NCBI GenBank assembly: GCA_021819525.1
Contig: JAKAQW010000011.1
Coordinates: forward strand, 1-41,529
Source: Actinomycetes bacterium
Lineage (GTDB): Bacteria > Actinomycetota > Acidimicrobiia > Acidimicrobiales > UBA8190
DNA: 41,529 bases
Direction: 5' to 3'
Shown here: in pieces, positions 20,501 to 27,838 of the stretch
Position numbering within the stretch: the stretch's first letter is position 1
How the letters are laid out: every line of letters begins with the position of its first letter
Notes under the pieces: model-generated
What the model was told of the DNA's origin: nothing
Databases searched by the model: none
Seen by the model: only the letters and a program-made list of their open reading frames with translations
Program-made: the position numbers and the translations under genes

Positions 20501-20590
20501 ATGGCCCAGGTGGGACCGGCGGTCGGCCTGCAGGTGCCCCTGGAGGTGAGCATCGGATGGGGCACGTCGTGGGCCGATGCCAAGCGCTAG
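17534..20590 (+). CDS. polA: DNA polymerase I; likely non-canonical CTG start overlapping pdtaR stop (CTGA)
   Basis: 5'-exonuclease motif SGSGPVYLLDGSSLLFRAFFALPEELTTSSGTVTNAV upstream of the tracked GTG; polymerase motifs RTGRLSSDRPNLHNIPVRT, DYDQIELRVIAHLAGD, VHDEVVVEV. Confidence 0.93.
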   Translation: MSISGSGPVYLLDGSSLLFRAFFALPEELTTSSGTVTNAVHGFVGMVTTLLRDRGPGAMAVAFDRPGPTFRDRLVPDYKGTRPAVPEALVTQFDLVRAVLDALGICRLDLDDYEADDILATWATMGRDAGRDVVVVSGDRDTFQLVEDPHVSVLYTRRGLSDTVRYDEAAIEERYGVPPRQYPLLAALRGDPSDNLAGVPGVGEKTAARLAAKYGSLDALFEHLDEQTPKLRENLRVSEAVVRRNAEIIPLVRDVPVGVGLDDLALGRWDVAQVERIFADLELRNAWQRLAPLLLTGDFADSGARTAPTPGAPGHEAASPVGTAGPWISPPATAQGGTWQDPVPMVVVPGSPEEAAERLDALAAGTDVAVLAGRWHGDPGRSPMSGLALAAMPSDAEAVEAVLWIDGRLLAPGAGILAHLAAAVGATGRPVAGHGLKELMRSLLPLEVDVARVDLDTQVASYLLDPALGRDSVGDLARRWSGGRRAPTPGAAQVSLAMSSDRSRAVPAGLLDDPDGGAGMLDDPETGPGETTETGPGETTETGLGAGGRPGGTGEITESGLGAGGRPGGTRVRYSASDAPPDVAREAAVEVATVAALAAPLRQALVDGGLAALDADVERPLVRVLARMEVAGIGVDTDELRRIADDMARQCQVLEAEVQRLAGVPFNVNSTPQLRQVLFGTLGLPPGKKTKTGYSTDAQTLERLRGAHPVVDVLLRYREVEKLRSTYGQTLLSEVAPDGRIHATFHQTVARTGRLSSDRPNLHNIPVRTEEGRMLRRAFVPAPGARLLVADYDQIELRVIAHLAGDPGLLEAFASGRDVHRATAARVFAVAEDAVTTAQRNRAKMVSYGLAYGMEAFGLAQRLGIPTEEAREILGSYFKAFPAIRRYMDEAVSEARRLGYTTTVLGRRRPLPDLASENRGLRQAAERQAMNAAVQGLAADLFKMALVELDRAFEARQSATRLVLQVHDEVVVEVAEDGAEAVGELVRTIMAQVGPAVGLQVPLEVSIGWGTSWADAKR
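19106..19246 (+). repeat. In-frame tandem repeats inside polA: 2 x 24 bp then about 1.8 x 51 bp
   Basis: Encodes ETGPGETT ETGPGETT ETGLGAGGRPGGTGEIT ESGLGAGGRPGGT. Confidence 0.95.
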
Positions 20591-20643
20591 CATTGTCCTG
20601 GCCACCGCCGGTGGCTGGCCCGCGCTCGCTCGAGGCGCTGGTC

Positions 20644-20672
20644 TTGTCTTTGTTCGTGAAAGCGAGTAGCCA
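20644..20672 (+). promoter_or_regulatory. Candidate rpsA promoter TTGTCT-17-TAGCCA, 6 nt upstream of ATG
   Basis: -35/-10-like pair at 17-bp spacing; no SD in acctcc-ATG. Confidence 0.35.
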
Positions 20673-20678
20673 ACCTCC

Positions 20679-22421
20679 ATGTCCGACGTCGCTGCTGGCG
20701 CTGCCAGCGCACCTGACCCGGTGATGCCGAACGACGCGCAGGCGTCGACTGGCGCGCCGACCTCGGTTGACGCGCCAGCGCCAGCCACCGCCACCGCCCC
20801 CGCCGCCATGGTGGCCGGCGCTGCTGCCTCGCCGGGCAGCGTCACCGTCGCTGGTAGGAGCCCTGCACCGCCTGGCGCCGTTGTGGCGGGCGCCACCCCC
20901 CCCGCTGCCTCGGTCTCCGGAGGCGCCCAGCCGGCACCGGTCGGTCGGGCCGGAGCGGTGGCGCTGGCCGAGCCGATGGGCAGCTTCGATGCTGAGGGCA
21001 ACTACGTTCCCCGCTCGATCGTGGCCGACGATCTCGATCCCGCCTCACTCGATGCCGCCATCGGCGCCACCATCGTCGAGTTCGACGACGGCGACATCGT
21101 CGAGGGGGTGGTGGTGAAGATCGACAAGGACGAGGTCCTGCTCGACATCGGCTTCAAGTCAGAAGGCGTGATCCCGTCGCGCGAGCTCTCGATCCGCAAC
21201 GACGTCGACCCCGCAGAGATCGTGTCGCTCGGCGAGCGCATCGAGGCGCTGGTCCTCCAAAAAGAGGACAAGGAGGGCCGCCTCGTCCTGTCCAAGAAGC
21301 GGGCTCAGTACGAGCGCGCGTGGGGCACCATCGAGCGGTTGAAGGAGACCGACGGCGTGGTGCGCGGTCCGGTCATCGAAGTGGTGAAAGGTGGCCTGAT
21401 CGTCGACATCGGGCTCCGAGGGTTCCTGCCCGCTTCGCTGGTGGAGCTGCGTCGGGTCCGCGAGCTGCAGCCGTACGTGGGACGCTCCATCGAGGCGAAG
21501 ATCATCGAGCTCGACCGGAACCGGAACAACGTGGTGCTGTCGCGCCGGGCGTGGTTGGAGGAGACCCAACGCGAGCAGCGTGGGGACTTCCTGGCCAACT
21601 TGAAGCCTGGCGAGCGACGTCGCGGCGTGGTCTCGTCGGTGGTGAACTTCGGTGCGTTCGTCGACCTCGGTGGCATGGACGGCCTCATCCACGTCTCGGA
21701 GCTGTCGTGGAAGCACGTCGACCACCCCTCGTCGGTGGTGGCGGTGGGCGACGAGGTCGACGTCGAGGTGCTCGACGTGGATCTCGACAAGGAGCGCATC
21801 AGCCTCTCGCTCAAGAACACCCAGACCGACCCGTGGCAGGAGTTCGCAGACACCCACCAGGTAGGTGAGCTGGTCTACGGCCGGATCACCAAGCTCGTCC
21901 CCTTCGGCTCGTTCGTGCAGGTCGGCGACGGCATCGAAGGTCTGGTGCACATCTCGGAGATGGCCGTGCACCACGTGGATCTCCCTGAGCAGGTGGTGAC
22001 ACCGGGTGAGGAGCTGTGGGTGAAGATCATCGACATCGACCTGCAACGCCGCCGGATCAGCCTGTCGATCAAGCAGGCGGCCGAAGGTGGCGAGGTGTCC
22101 GAGGAGTACCGCGAGGCGTTCGGCGAGCACGCCTATGACGACCAGGGGAACTACATCGGCTACGACTACGCCGCTGCCGAGTTCACCCCGGAGACCGAAG
22201 CCCAAGCCGCCTGGGCGGACTTCGCGCCAGCCGAGGTGCCCGACGCTGTCGGATCCGACGTGCCCGGTGCCGGTGGCCCCGCTGGAGCCGGTGCCGCGAC
22301 GGGTGCCGGTGCCCACGACCCTGCCGCAGACGCAGGTGGCGAGGGCGATCCGGGGGCTGCCGGCGCCCACGACCCTGCAGCAGACGCAGGTGGCGAGGGC
22401 GATCCGGGGGCTGCCGGCTGA
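20679..22421 (+). CDS. rpsA: 30S ribosomal protein S1 with Ala/Pro-rich N-terminal extension
   Basis: Four S1 domains (e.g. GEVVKGGLIVDIGLRGFLPASLVE-like, GAFVDLGGMDGLIHVSELSW, GSFVQVGDGIEGLVHISEMA). Confidence 0.94.
   Translation: MSDVAAGAASAPDPVMPNDAQASTGAPTSVDAPAPATATAPAAMVAGAAASPGSVTVAGRSPAPPGAVVAGATPPAASVSGGAQPAPVGRAGAVALAEPMGSFDAEGNYVPRSIVADDLDPASLDAAIGATIVEFDDGDIVEGVVVKIDKDEVLLDIGFKSEGVIPSRELSIRNDVDPAEIVSLGERIEALVLQKEDKEGRLVLSKKRAQYERAWGTIERLKETDGVVRGPVIEVVKGGLIVDIGLRGFLPASLVELRRVRELQPYVGRSIEAKIIELDRNRNNVVLSRRAWLEETQREQRGDFLANLKPGERRRGVVSSVVNFGAFVDLGGMDGLIHVSELSWKHVDHPSSVVAVGDEVDVEVLDVDLDKERISLSLKNTQTDPWQEFADTHQVGELVYGRITKLVPFGSFVQVGDGIEGLVHISEMAVHHVDLPEQVVTPGEELWVKIIDIDLQRRRISLSIKQAAEGGEVSEEYREAFGEHAYDDQGNYIGYDYAAAEFTPETEAQAAWADFAPAEVPDAVGSDVPGAGGPAGAGAATGAGAHDPAADAGGEGDPGAAGAHDPAADAGGEGDPGAAG
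22311..22418 (+). repeat. Tandem 54-bp duplication at the C-terminus of rpsA (AHDPAADAGGEGDPGAAG x2)
   Basis: Direct reading; one mismatch (ccg/cag). Confidence 0.97.
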
Positions 22422-22453
22422 CCACCAGTTGTCACCGACCAGCTCGCTCGGAG

Positions 22454-23674
22454 ATGTCGCGGGCAGCTGGTCGTCCCCTGGCGGCCGTCGCGTGCTCCTG
22501 GCGTCGGGCCAGGCCATGGCTGGCGCTGGCGCTGGTGCCGTGGCTGGTAGCCCGGGCGGTGGTGGTCGGGACGTTGGCGATGGCTCGGGTGGTGGCGTCG
22601 CGAGCCCATGTCGACGCGGCCGCCGCGTTCCGGGTCCACCAAGGGCTCTTGGGCTGGGATGCAGGGTGGTACGAGTTCATCGCCGCCCATGGGTACCGCG
22701 GTGCCGGCTACCAGTCGCTGCGGTTCTGGCCGCTGTTGCCAGCACTCGGCCGGGTGCTGGCGGTGCTCCCCGGGGTGTCGCCGGGCACCGGGGTCTTGGT
22801 GGTGGCCAACGTGACGTCGCTGCTCGGGATCGCCCTGGTCGCGCGCCTGACCGCCCTGGAGACCGAGGACATGGCATCGGCGCGGCGGGCGGCCTGGCTG
22901 ATGGCCATTGCCCCTCCGGCATTCGTCTATGTCATGGGGTACGCCGAGGGGCTGCTGCTGCTGGCCACCGCCGGGGCGTTCTTGGCGTTGCGCCGCCAGG
23001 CGTGGTGGTGGGCCGCGCTGTGCGGGCTGGCGGCGTCACTGACGCGGCCGCTCGGCCTGGCACTGGTGGCGCCGGCGCTCGTCGAGGCAGGGCGAACCTG
23101 GTGGGAGCCGTGGTGGGTGGCGCGCCGGAGGCGGCACCCGTCGTCCGCGGCCGGTAGCGGGATGCGGTGGCCGAGGCGGCGGGAGCGCCTCGTGGCTCGG
23201 GTGGCCGCCATCGTGGCGCCGGTCGGCGGGACCCTCGCCTATCTGGGCTGGGTCCAGTGGCGGTTCCACGACTTCCTGGCCCCCGTCGAGATCCAGGAGC
23301 AAAGCGACCGCCACGGCGCGCTGGCAGATCCGCTGGTCACCATGGCGCACGATCTCATCACCCTGGTGCACGGGCACCACCTCGACCAGGGCCTGCACGT
23401 GCCGTGGGTGGCGTTGGTGGTGGTACTGGTGGTGGTGGCGCTGCGACGCCTGCCGGTGAGCTACGGGCTCTTCGCAGCGGCCATCGTGGCTGTGGCCGTG
23501 AGCGGGACGAACCTGGACTCCTTCGAGCGCTATGCCTTGTCGGCCTTCCCGGTGGTCGTCGTCGGCGCCATGCTCACCCGCTCACCGCGCGTGGAGCGCG
23601 TGGTGATGGCGGGCGCCGTGGCTGGGCTGGTGGCCTACGGCCTGCTGGCGTTCTTGAACATCCTGGTACCCTGA
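22454..23674 (+). CDS. PIG-V-like (GPI-mannosyltransferase II-like) integral membrane mannosyltransferase
   Basis: WDAGWYEFIAAHGYRGAGYQSLRFWPLLPALGRVL, TRPLGLALVAPALVE; multiple hydrophobic segments. Confidence 0.75.
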   Translation: MSRAAGRPLAAVACSWRRARPWLALALVPWLVARAVVVGTLAMARVVASRAHVDAAAAFRVHQGLLGWDAGWYEFIAAHGYRGAGYQSLRFWPLLPALGRVLAVLPGVSPGTGVLVVANVTSLLGIALVARLTALETEDMASARRAAWLMAIAPPAFVYVMGYAEGLLLLATAGAFLALRRQAWWWAALCGLAASLTRPLGLALVAPALVEAGRTWWEPWWVARRRRHPSSAAGSGMRWPRRRERLVARVAAIVAPVGGTLAYLGWVQWRFHDFLAPVEIQEQSDRHGALADPLVTMAHDLITLVHGHHLDQGLHVPWVALVVVLVVVALRRLPVSYGLFAAAIVAVAVSGTNLDSFERYALSAFPVVVVGAMLTRSPRVERVVMAGAVAGLVAYGLLAFLNILVP

Positions 23675-23846
23675 CCGAAGGTCTTCCGGTATCGTTGGTC
23701 GGCTGGCCACCTGGCGTGAGCTCGGCGCCACGCTAGGGCAGCGCCCGAGCTTGGGTCGGGGCACGGGTGGTGGCGTGCGGGGAAGAGGGAGCACGGACGA
23801 CGTGGAGAAAGCGACCGCCGGCCGAGGGCCGTCGGGGGCACACGAG

Positions 23847-25406
23847 ATGCCGGCTACGGTAGTCGTCGGTGCCGGACCAGCTGGTTTGACCGCGGCATAC
23901 GAGCTCGTGCGGCGCGGGCAGCCGGTGACGGTGCTCGAAGCCGACGACAGTGTCGGCGGCATCAGCCGGACCGTCGAGCGTGACGGATGGCGGTTCGACA
24001 TCGGCGGGCACCGCTTCTTCACCAAGGTGCGGGCCGTGGAGGAGCTGTGGCACCAGATCCTGGCGGACGAGGATTTCTTGCTGCGACCGCGGCTCAGTCG
24101 CATCTACTACGGCGGGAAGTTCTACGACTACCCGATCCGACCCCTCAACGCGCTGCGCAACCTGGGTCTGCTCGAGGCGGCGGCCTGCATGGCGTCCTAC
24201 GCCGCGGCGAAGATCCGGCCTCCGACGGACCGCCGGTCGCTCGAGGGCTACGTCGTCGCCTGCTACGGTCGGCGGCTCTACCGGCACTTCTTCGAGACCT
24301 ACAGCGAGAAGGTCTGGGGGGTGCCCGCCGCAGCGCTGTCCGCAGACTGGGGAGCCCAGCGCATCAAGGGCATGTCGCTGCTCCAGGCGGTGTGGGAGCC
24401 GACCCGCCGGCGGTTACCCGGTGGCCGTCGCCGGGCTCAGGACCAGGTCACCAGCTTGATCGAGCAGTTCCACTACCCGAAGCTCGGGCCGGGGATGATG
24501 TGGGAGCGCTGCCGTGACCTGGTGATCGCCGGTGGTGGCACCGTGATCACGTCCGCGCCGGTGGTGCGTCTTCTTCGGGATCCGGCTGGGGTGACAGAAG
24601 TGGCCTACCGAGGGGCATGCGGTGTCGAGCACGTCATGCCCGCCGCCCATGTGGTGTCGTCGATGCCGCTTTCGTCCCTGGTGGCGGCGGTGGATCCGCC
24701 AGCACCGCCTGAGGTGGTGTCGGCGGCGGCTTCCCTTCGCTACCGCGACTTCCTGACAGTGGCGCTGGTGGTGCCCGAATCCCGGGGGTTCCCCGACAAC
24801 TGGATCTACGTCCATCAGCCCGGTGTGCGCGTCGGCAGGGTCCAGAACTTCGGCCAGTGGTCCCCCCACATGGTCCACGACGGTCTTACCTGCCTGGGCA
24901 TGGAGTACTTCGTCTTCGAAGGAGACGACCTGTGGTCCGCCTCCGACGACGAGCTGGTGGCCATGGCCACCGCCGAGCTGCAGACGATCGAGCTGGCGGG
25001 ACCCGGCGACGTAGCGGCTGGGTACGTCGTGCGGATGCCCAAGGCCTACCCGGTGTACGACGAGACGTACCAGCAGTCGGTCGCCGTGGTGCGGAAGTGG
25101 CTCGAGTCCGACGTGCCCAACGTCCACCCTGTCGGGCGTAACGGCATGCACCGCTACAACAACCAGGACCACTCCATGGTGACCGCCATGTTGACCATCG
25201 AGAACATCCTCGACGGCACCAGCCATGACGTCTGGAGCGTCAACGTCGAGCAGGAGTACCACGAGACCGGTGCTGGCGGCACCGAGGAGGCGGGGCAGGA
25301 GGCGATCGGGAGGCGAGAGGGGCCCGGGACGCCAGGCACAGGTCGCAGCGCCCCCGTCGTTCCCGCTCGGTGCGCTGCGCCTGCTGGTGCTGCGGTAGCG
25401 CCGTGA
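23847..25406 (+). CDS. NAD(P)/FAD-dependent oxidoreductase (protoporphyrinogen oxidase/UDP-galactopyranose mutase-like)
   Basis: VVVGAGPAGLTAAYELVRRGQPVTVLEADDSVGG Rossmann motif; DIGGHRFFTK; RYNNQDHSMVTAMLTIENIL. Confidence 0.85.
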   Translation: MPATVVVGAGPAGLTAAYELVRRGQPVTVLEADDSVGGISRTVERDGWRFDIGGHRFFTKVRAVEELWHQILADEDFLLRPRLSRIYYGGKFYDYPIRPLNALRNLGLLEAAACMASYAAAKIRPPTDRRSLEGYVVACYGRRLYRHFFETYSEKVWGVPAAALSADWGAQRIKGMSLLQAVWEPTRRRLPGGRRRAQDQVTSLIEQFHYPKLGPGMMWERCRDLVIAGGGTVITSAPVVRLLRDPAGVTEVAYRGACGVEHVMPAAHVVSSMPLSSLVAAVDPPAPPEVVSAAASLRYRDFLTVALVVPESRGFPDNWIYVHQPGVRVGRVQNFGQWSPHMVHDGLTCLGMEYFVFEGDDLWSASDDELVAMATAELQTIELAGPGDVAAGYVVRMPKAYPVYDETYQQSVAVVRKWLESDVPNVHPVGRNGMHRYNNQDHSMVTAMLTIENILDGTSHDVWSVNVEQEYHETGAGGTEEAGQEAIGRREGPGTPGTGRSAPVVPARCAAPAGAAVAP

Positions 25407-26335
25407 CACCGCTATGGCCATCGGCCCACGAGGCATCGCCTGGTCAGCTGGCGATCCCTGCTGCGAAGCGAGCCGGGCTGTGCTCTCTGGTCCAGGCCTT
25501 TCGTGCCGAGCAGCGCGATCCGGACCGCTTCTACCGGCTGCTGGCGGCGGACACCGTAGCGCTGGTGGGCGATCTCGCGACCGTTCCCGGCGCGCGGGTG
25601 CTCGACGTCGGGAGCGGTCCCGGGGACCTGGCCGAAGCATTTCGCCATGCCGGGGCATGGGCGGTGGCGGTCGACGTGGACTGGGAGGAGATGCACTGCC
25701 GGGAACGCAGGCTCGAGCTCGCAGTGCTCGGTGACGGTACCCGGCTGCCGTTTGGTGCGCAGACGTTCGACCTGACCTGTTCGTCGAACGTGCTGGAGCA
25801 TGTCCCAGACCCCCTGGCGCTGCTGGCCGACATGGTGCGCGTGACACGCCCTGGCGGCGTCGTGTTCGTCAACTACACCCTGTGGACGAGCCCGTGGGGC
25901 GGCCACGAGACCGCACCATGGCATTTCGTCGGCGGCGCGTGGGCAATGCGCCGGTACGAGCGCCGGACCGGTCGTTCGCCGAAGAACCGCTTCGGGATCT
26001 CGCTGTTCCCCATTGCTGGCCGCCGTTTTCTCCGCCAGGTGCGCCAGCTGCCCGGCGCCGTGGTGGTCGACGCCTTTCCCCGCTACTACCCCAGGTGGAC
26101 GCGAAGACTGGTCGAGGTGCCCGGGGTGGGCGATCTCCTCACCTGGAACCTCGCCATCGTGTTGCGCTGTGAGCCAGGGGAGGCTCCAGCGGAGGAGGAG
26201 CCCGGGACTAGGGGTGATCCTCCGGCCACCTGTAGAGTGCGGAGACCGACGGACAGGAGCCGTCGGACGGGGATCTGGGCTCTGGCCGACACGCCGGTCG
26301 GGGTCGGCCAGCGGCCAGGGAGCATTGGGTGGTGA
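25403..26335 (+). CDS. Class I SAM-dependent methyltransferase
   Basis: RVLDVGSGPGDLAEAFRHAG, LTCSSNVLEHVPDPLALLADMVRVTRPGG; GTGA overlap. Confidence 0.85.
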   Translation: MTPLWPSAHEASPGQLAIPAAKRAGLCSLVQAFRAEQRDPDRFYRLLAADTVALVGDLATVPGARVLDVGSGPGDLAEAFRHAGAWAVAVDVDWEEMHCRERRLELAVLGDGTRLPFGAQTFDLTCSSNVLEHVPDPLALLADMVRVTRPGGVVFVNYTLWTSPWGGHETAPWHFVGGAWAMRRYERRTGRSPKNRFGISLFPIAGRRFLRQVRQLPGAVVVDAFPRYYPRWTRRLVEVPGVGDLLTWNLAIVLRCEPGEAPAEEEPGTRGDPPATCRVRRPTDRSRRTGIWALADTPVGVGQRPGSIGW

Positions 26336-27786
26336 CGCACGGGCACGACGAGGAGGCGTCTGGCGAGCAGGCTGAGGCCGACGGGATCGCCCTGGTCGGT
26401 GCCCGCCGGCCCCTGCCGCTGGTCGTCGCCATCGAGCGTCACGCAGCCGAGGTGACCGTGCTCTGCGGCCCGGCTGCGACGGCGACCGTGGCACCGAAAG
26501 TGGTGGCTTCACCTGTCGGCGTGCCGTCTCGTGCCGGAGACCCCTTGCCGGACGGTGGGCCCTCACTGGAGGGTCGGCCTCCGCCGGACAGCCGGCCCCC
26601 GCCGGACAGTCGGCCCTCACTGGACAGCCGGCCCTCACTGGACGCGATGGTCCGTCGGGCGATCGCTGTCGGGTTGCGGCGGATCGAGATCGTCGCCTGG
26701 CGGGACATCGACGACCCCGAAGCCGGGGGATCGGAGCTGCATGCACACCGGGTGGCGTCGCTGTGGTCCGACGCCGGCCTGCAGGTGCGCCTGACCACCT
26801 CTGCTGTGGCCCAAGGGGTCCCGGTCGTGCATCGAGATGGCTATATCGCAGAGCGGCGCTTCGGGCGCTATGCCATCTTCCCTCGCACCGTGGTCCGGAA
26901 CCTGGTCGGGCGCACCGATCGCGACGGGCTGGTGGAAGTCTGGAACGGCATGCCGTTCCTCTCGCCGCTGTGGGCTCGCTGCCCGCGGGTGGTGTTCCTC
27001 CATCACGTCCATGCCGAGATGTGGCAGATGGCACTGCCCGGTCCACTGGCCCGGCTCGGTGACATCGTGGAGCGTCGAGTCGCCCCGCGGCTGTACCGTT
27101 CGAGCGCCGTGGTCACCTTGTCGGCGTCCTCACGGGCGGAGATCGTGTCGATGCTGGGCCTGCAGCCCGAGCGGGTGTCGGTGGTCCCCCCGGGAGTCGA
27201 TCCCCGCTTCGGTCCCGCAGGTGTGCGCGACCGTGACCCATTGGTGGTGGCGGTCGGCCGCCTGGTGCCCGTGAAGCGCTTCGGCTCCCTCGTCGACGCC
27301 TTGGTCCAGCTCCGGGCTCGCCATCCCCGCCTGCGCGCCGTGATCGTCGGTGAGGGCTACGAGCGCTCGGCCATCGAAGCGCGCATCGACCGTTGCGGGG
27401 CCGGATCCTGGGTCGATTTGGTCGGACGGGTCGGCGACGACGAACTGGTGGCGCTCTACCAGCGGGCCTGGGTGCTGGTCAGCCTGTCGCAGCGCGAAGG
27501 GTGGGGCATGACCATCACCGAGGCAGCCGCATGTGGCACGCCGGCTGTGGCATCACGGATCGCCGGGCACGCCGACGCCGTGGTGGACGGGGTGACCGGC
27601 CTGCTGGCGACTGGCACCGAGGAGCTCGTCACCCGTCTGGACCAGGTCCTCTCGGACGAGGTGCTGCGGAGCCGGCTCGGCCGCCAGGCCCAAGCCCATG
27701 CCGGTCGGCTCACCTGGGAGGCAACGGCGCTCGGGACCCTGGAGGTGCTGGTGGCCGAGGCCCAGGCAGCGGCAGCTCCTCGCTGA
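26329..27786 (+). CDS. GT4-family glycosyltransferase
   Basis: DPEAGGSELHAHRVASLWSDAGL, VVPPGVDPRFGP, AVGRLVPVKRFG, QREGWGMTITEAAACGTPAVAS. Confidence 0.88.
   Translation: MVTHGHDEEASGEQAEADGIALVGARRPLPLVVAIERHAAEVTVLCGPAATATVAPKVVASPVGVPSRAGDPLPDGGPSLEGRPPPDSRPPPDSRPSLDSRPSLDAMVRRAIAVGLRRIEIVAWRDIDDPEAGGSELHAHRVASLWSDAGLQVRLTTSAVAQGVPVVHRDGYIAERRFGRYAIFPRTVVRNLVGRTDRDGLVEVWNGMPFLSPLWARCPRVVFLHHVHAEMWQMALPGPLARLGDIVERRVAPRLYRSSAVVTLSASSRAEIVSMLGLQPERVSVVPPGVDPRFGPAGVRDRDPLVVAVGRLVPVKRFGSLVDALVQLRARHPRLRAVIVGEGYERSAIEARIDRCGAGSWVDLVGRVGDDELVALYQRAWVLVSLSQREGWGMTITEAAACGTPAVASRIAGHADAVVDGVTGLLATGTEELVTRLDQVLSDEVLRSRLGRQAQAHAGRLTWEATALGTLEVLVAEAQAAAAPR
26553..26644 (+). repeat. About five in-frame 18-bp units (RPPPDS/RPSLDS) in the glycosyltransferase N-terminal extension
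   Basis: agccggccctcactggac-like units just before ATG at 26647. Confidence 0.9.
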
Positions 27787-27838
27787 TCTCGACCGGCCAC
27801 TGCGCGCGTCGGGAGCGTCCCGGCCCCGAGCCCCCGGC

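Noticed and set aside
20594-20625. Intrinsic terminator between polA and rpsA (GCCACCGCCGGTGGC hairpin)
   Set aside because: Short stem without an adjacent U-tract; insufficient to call
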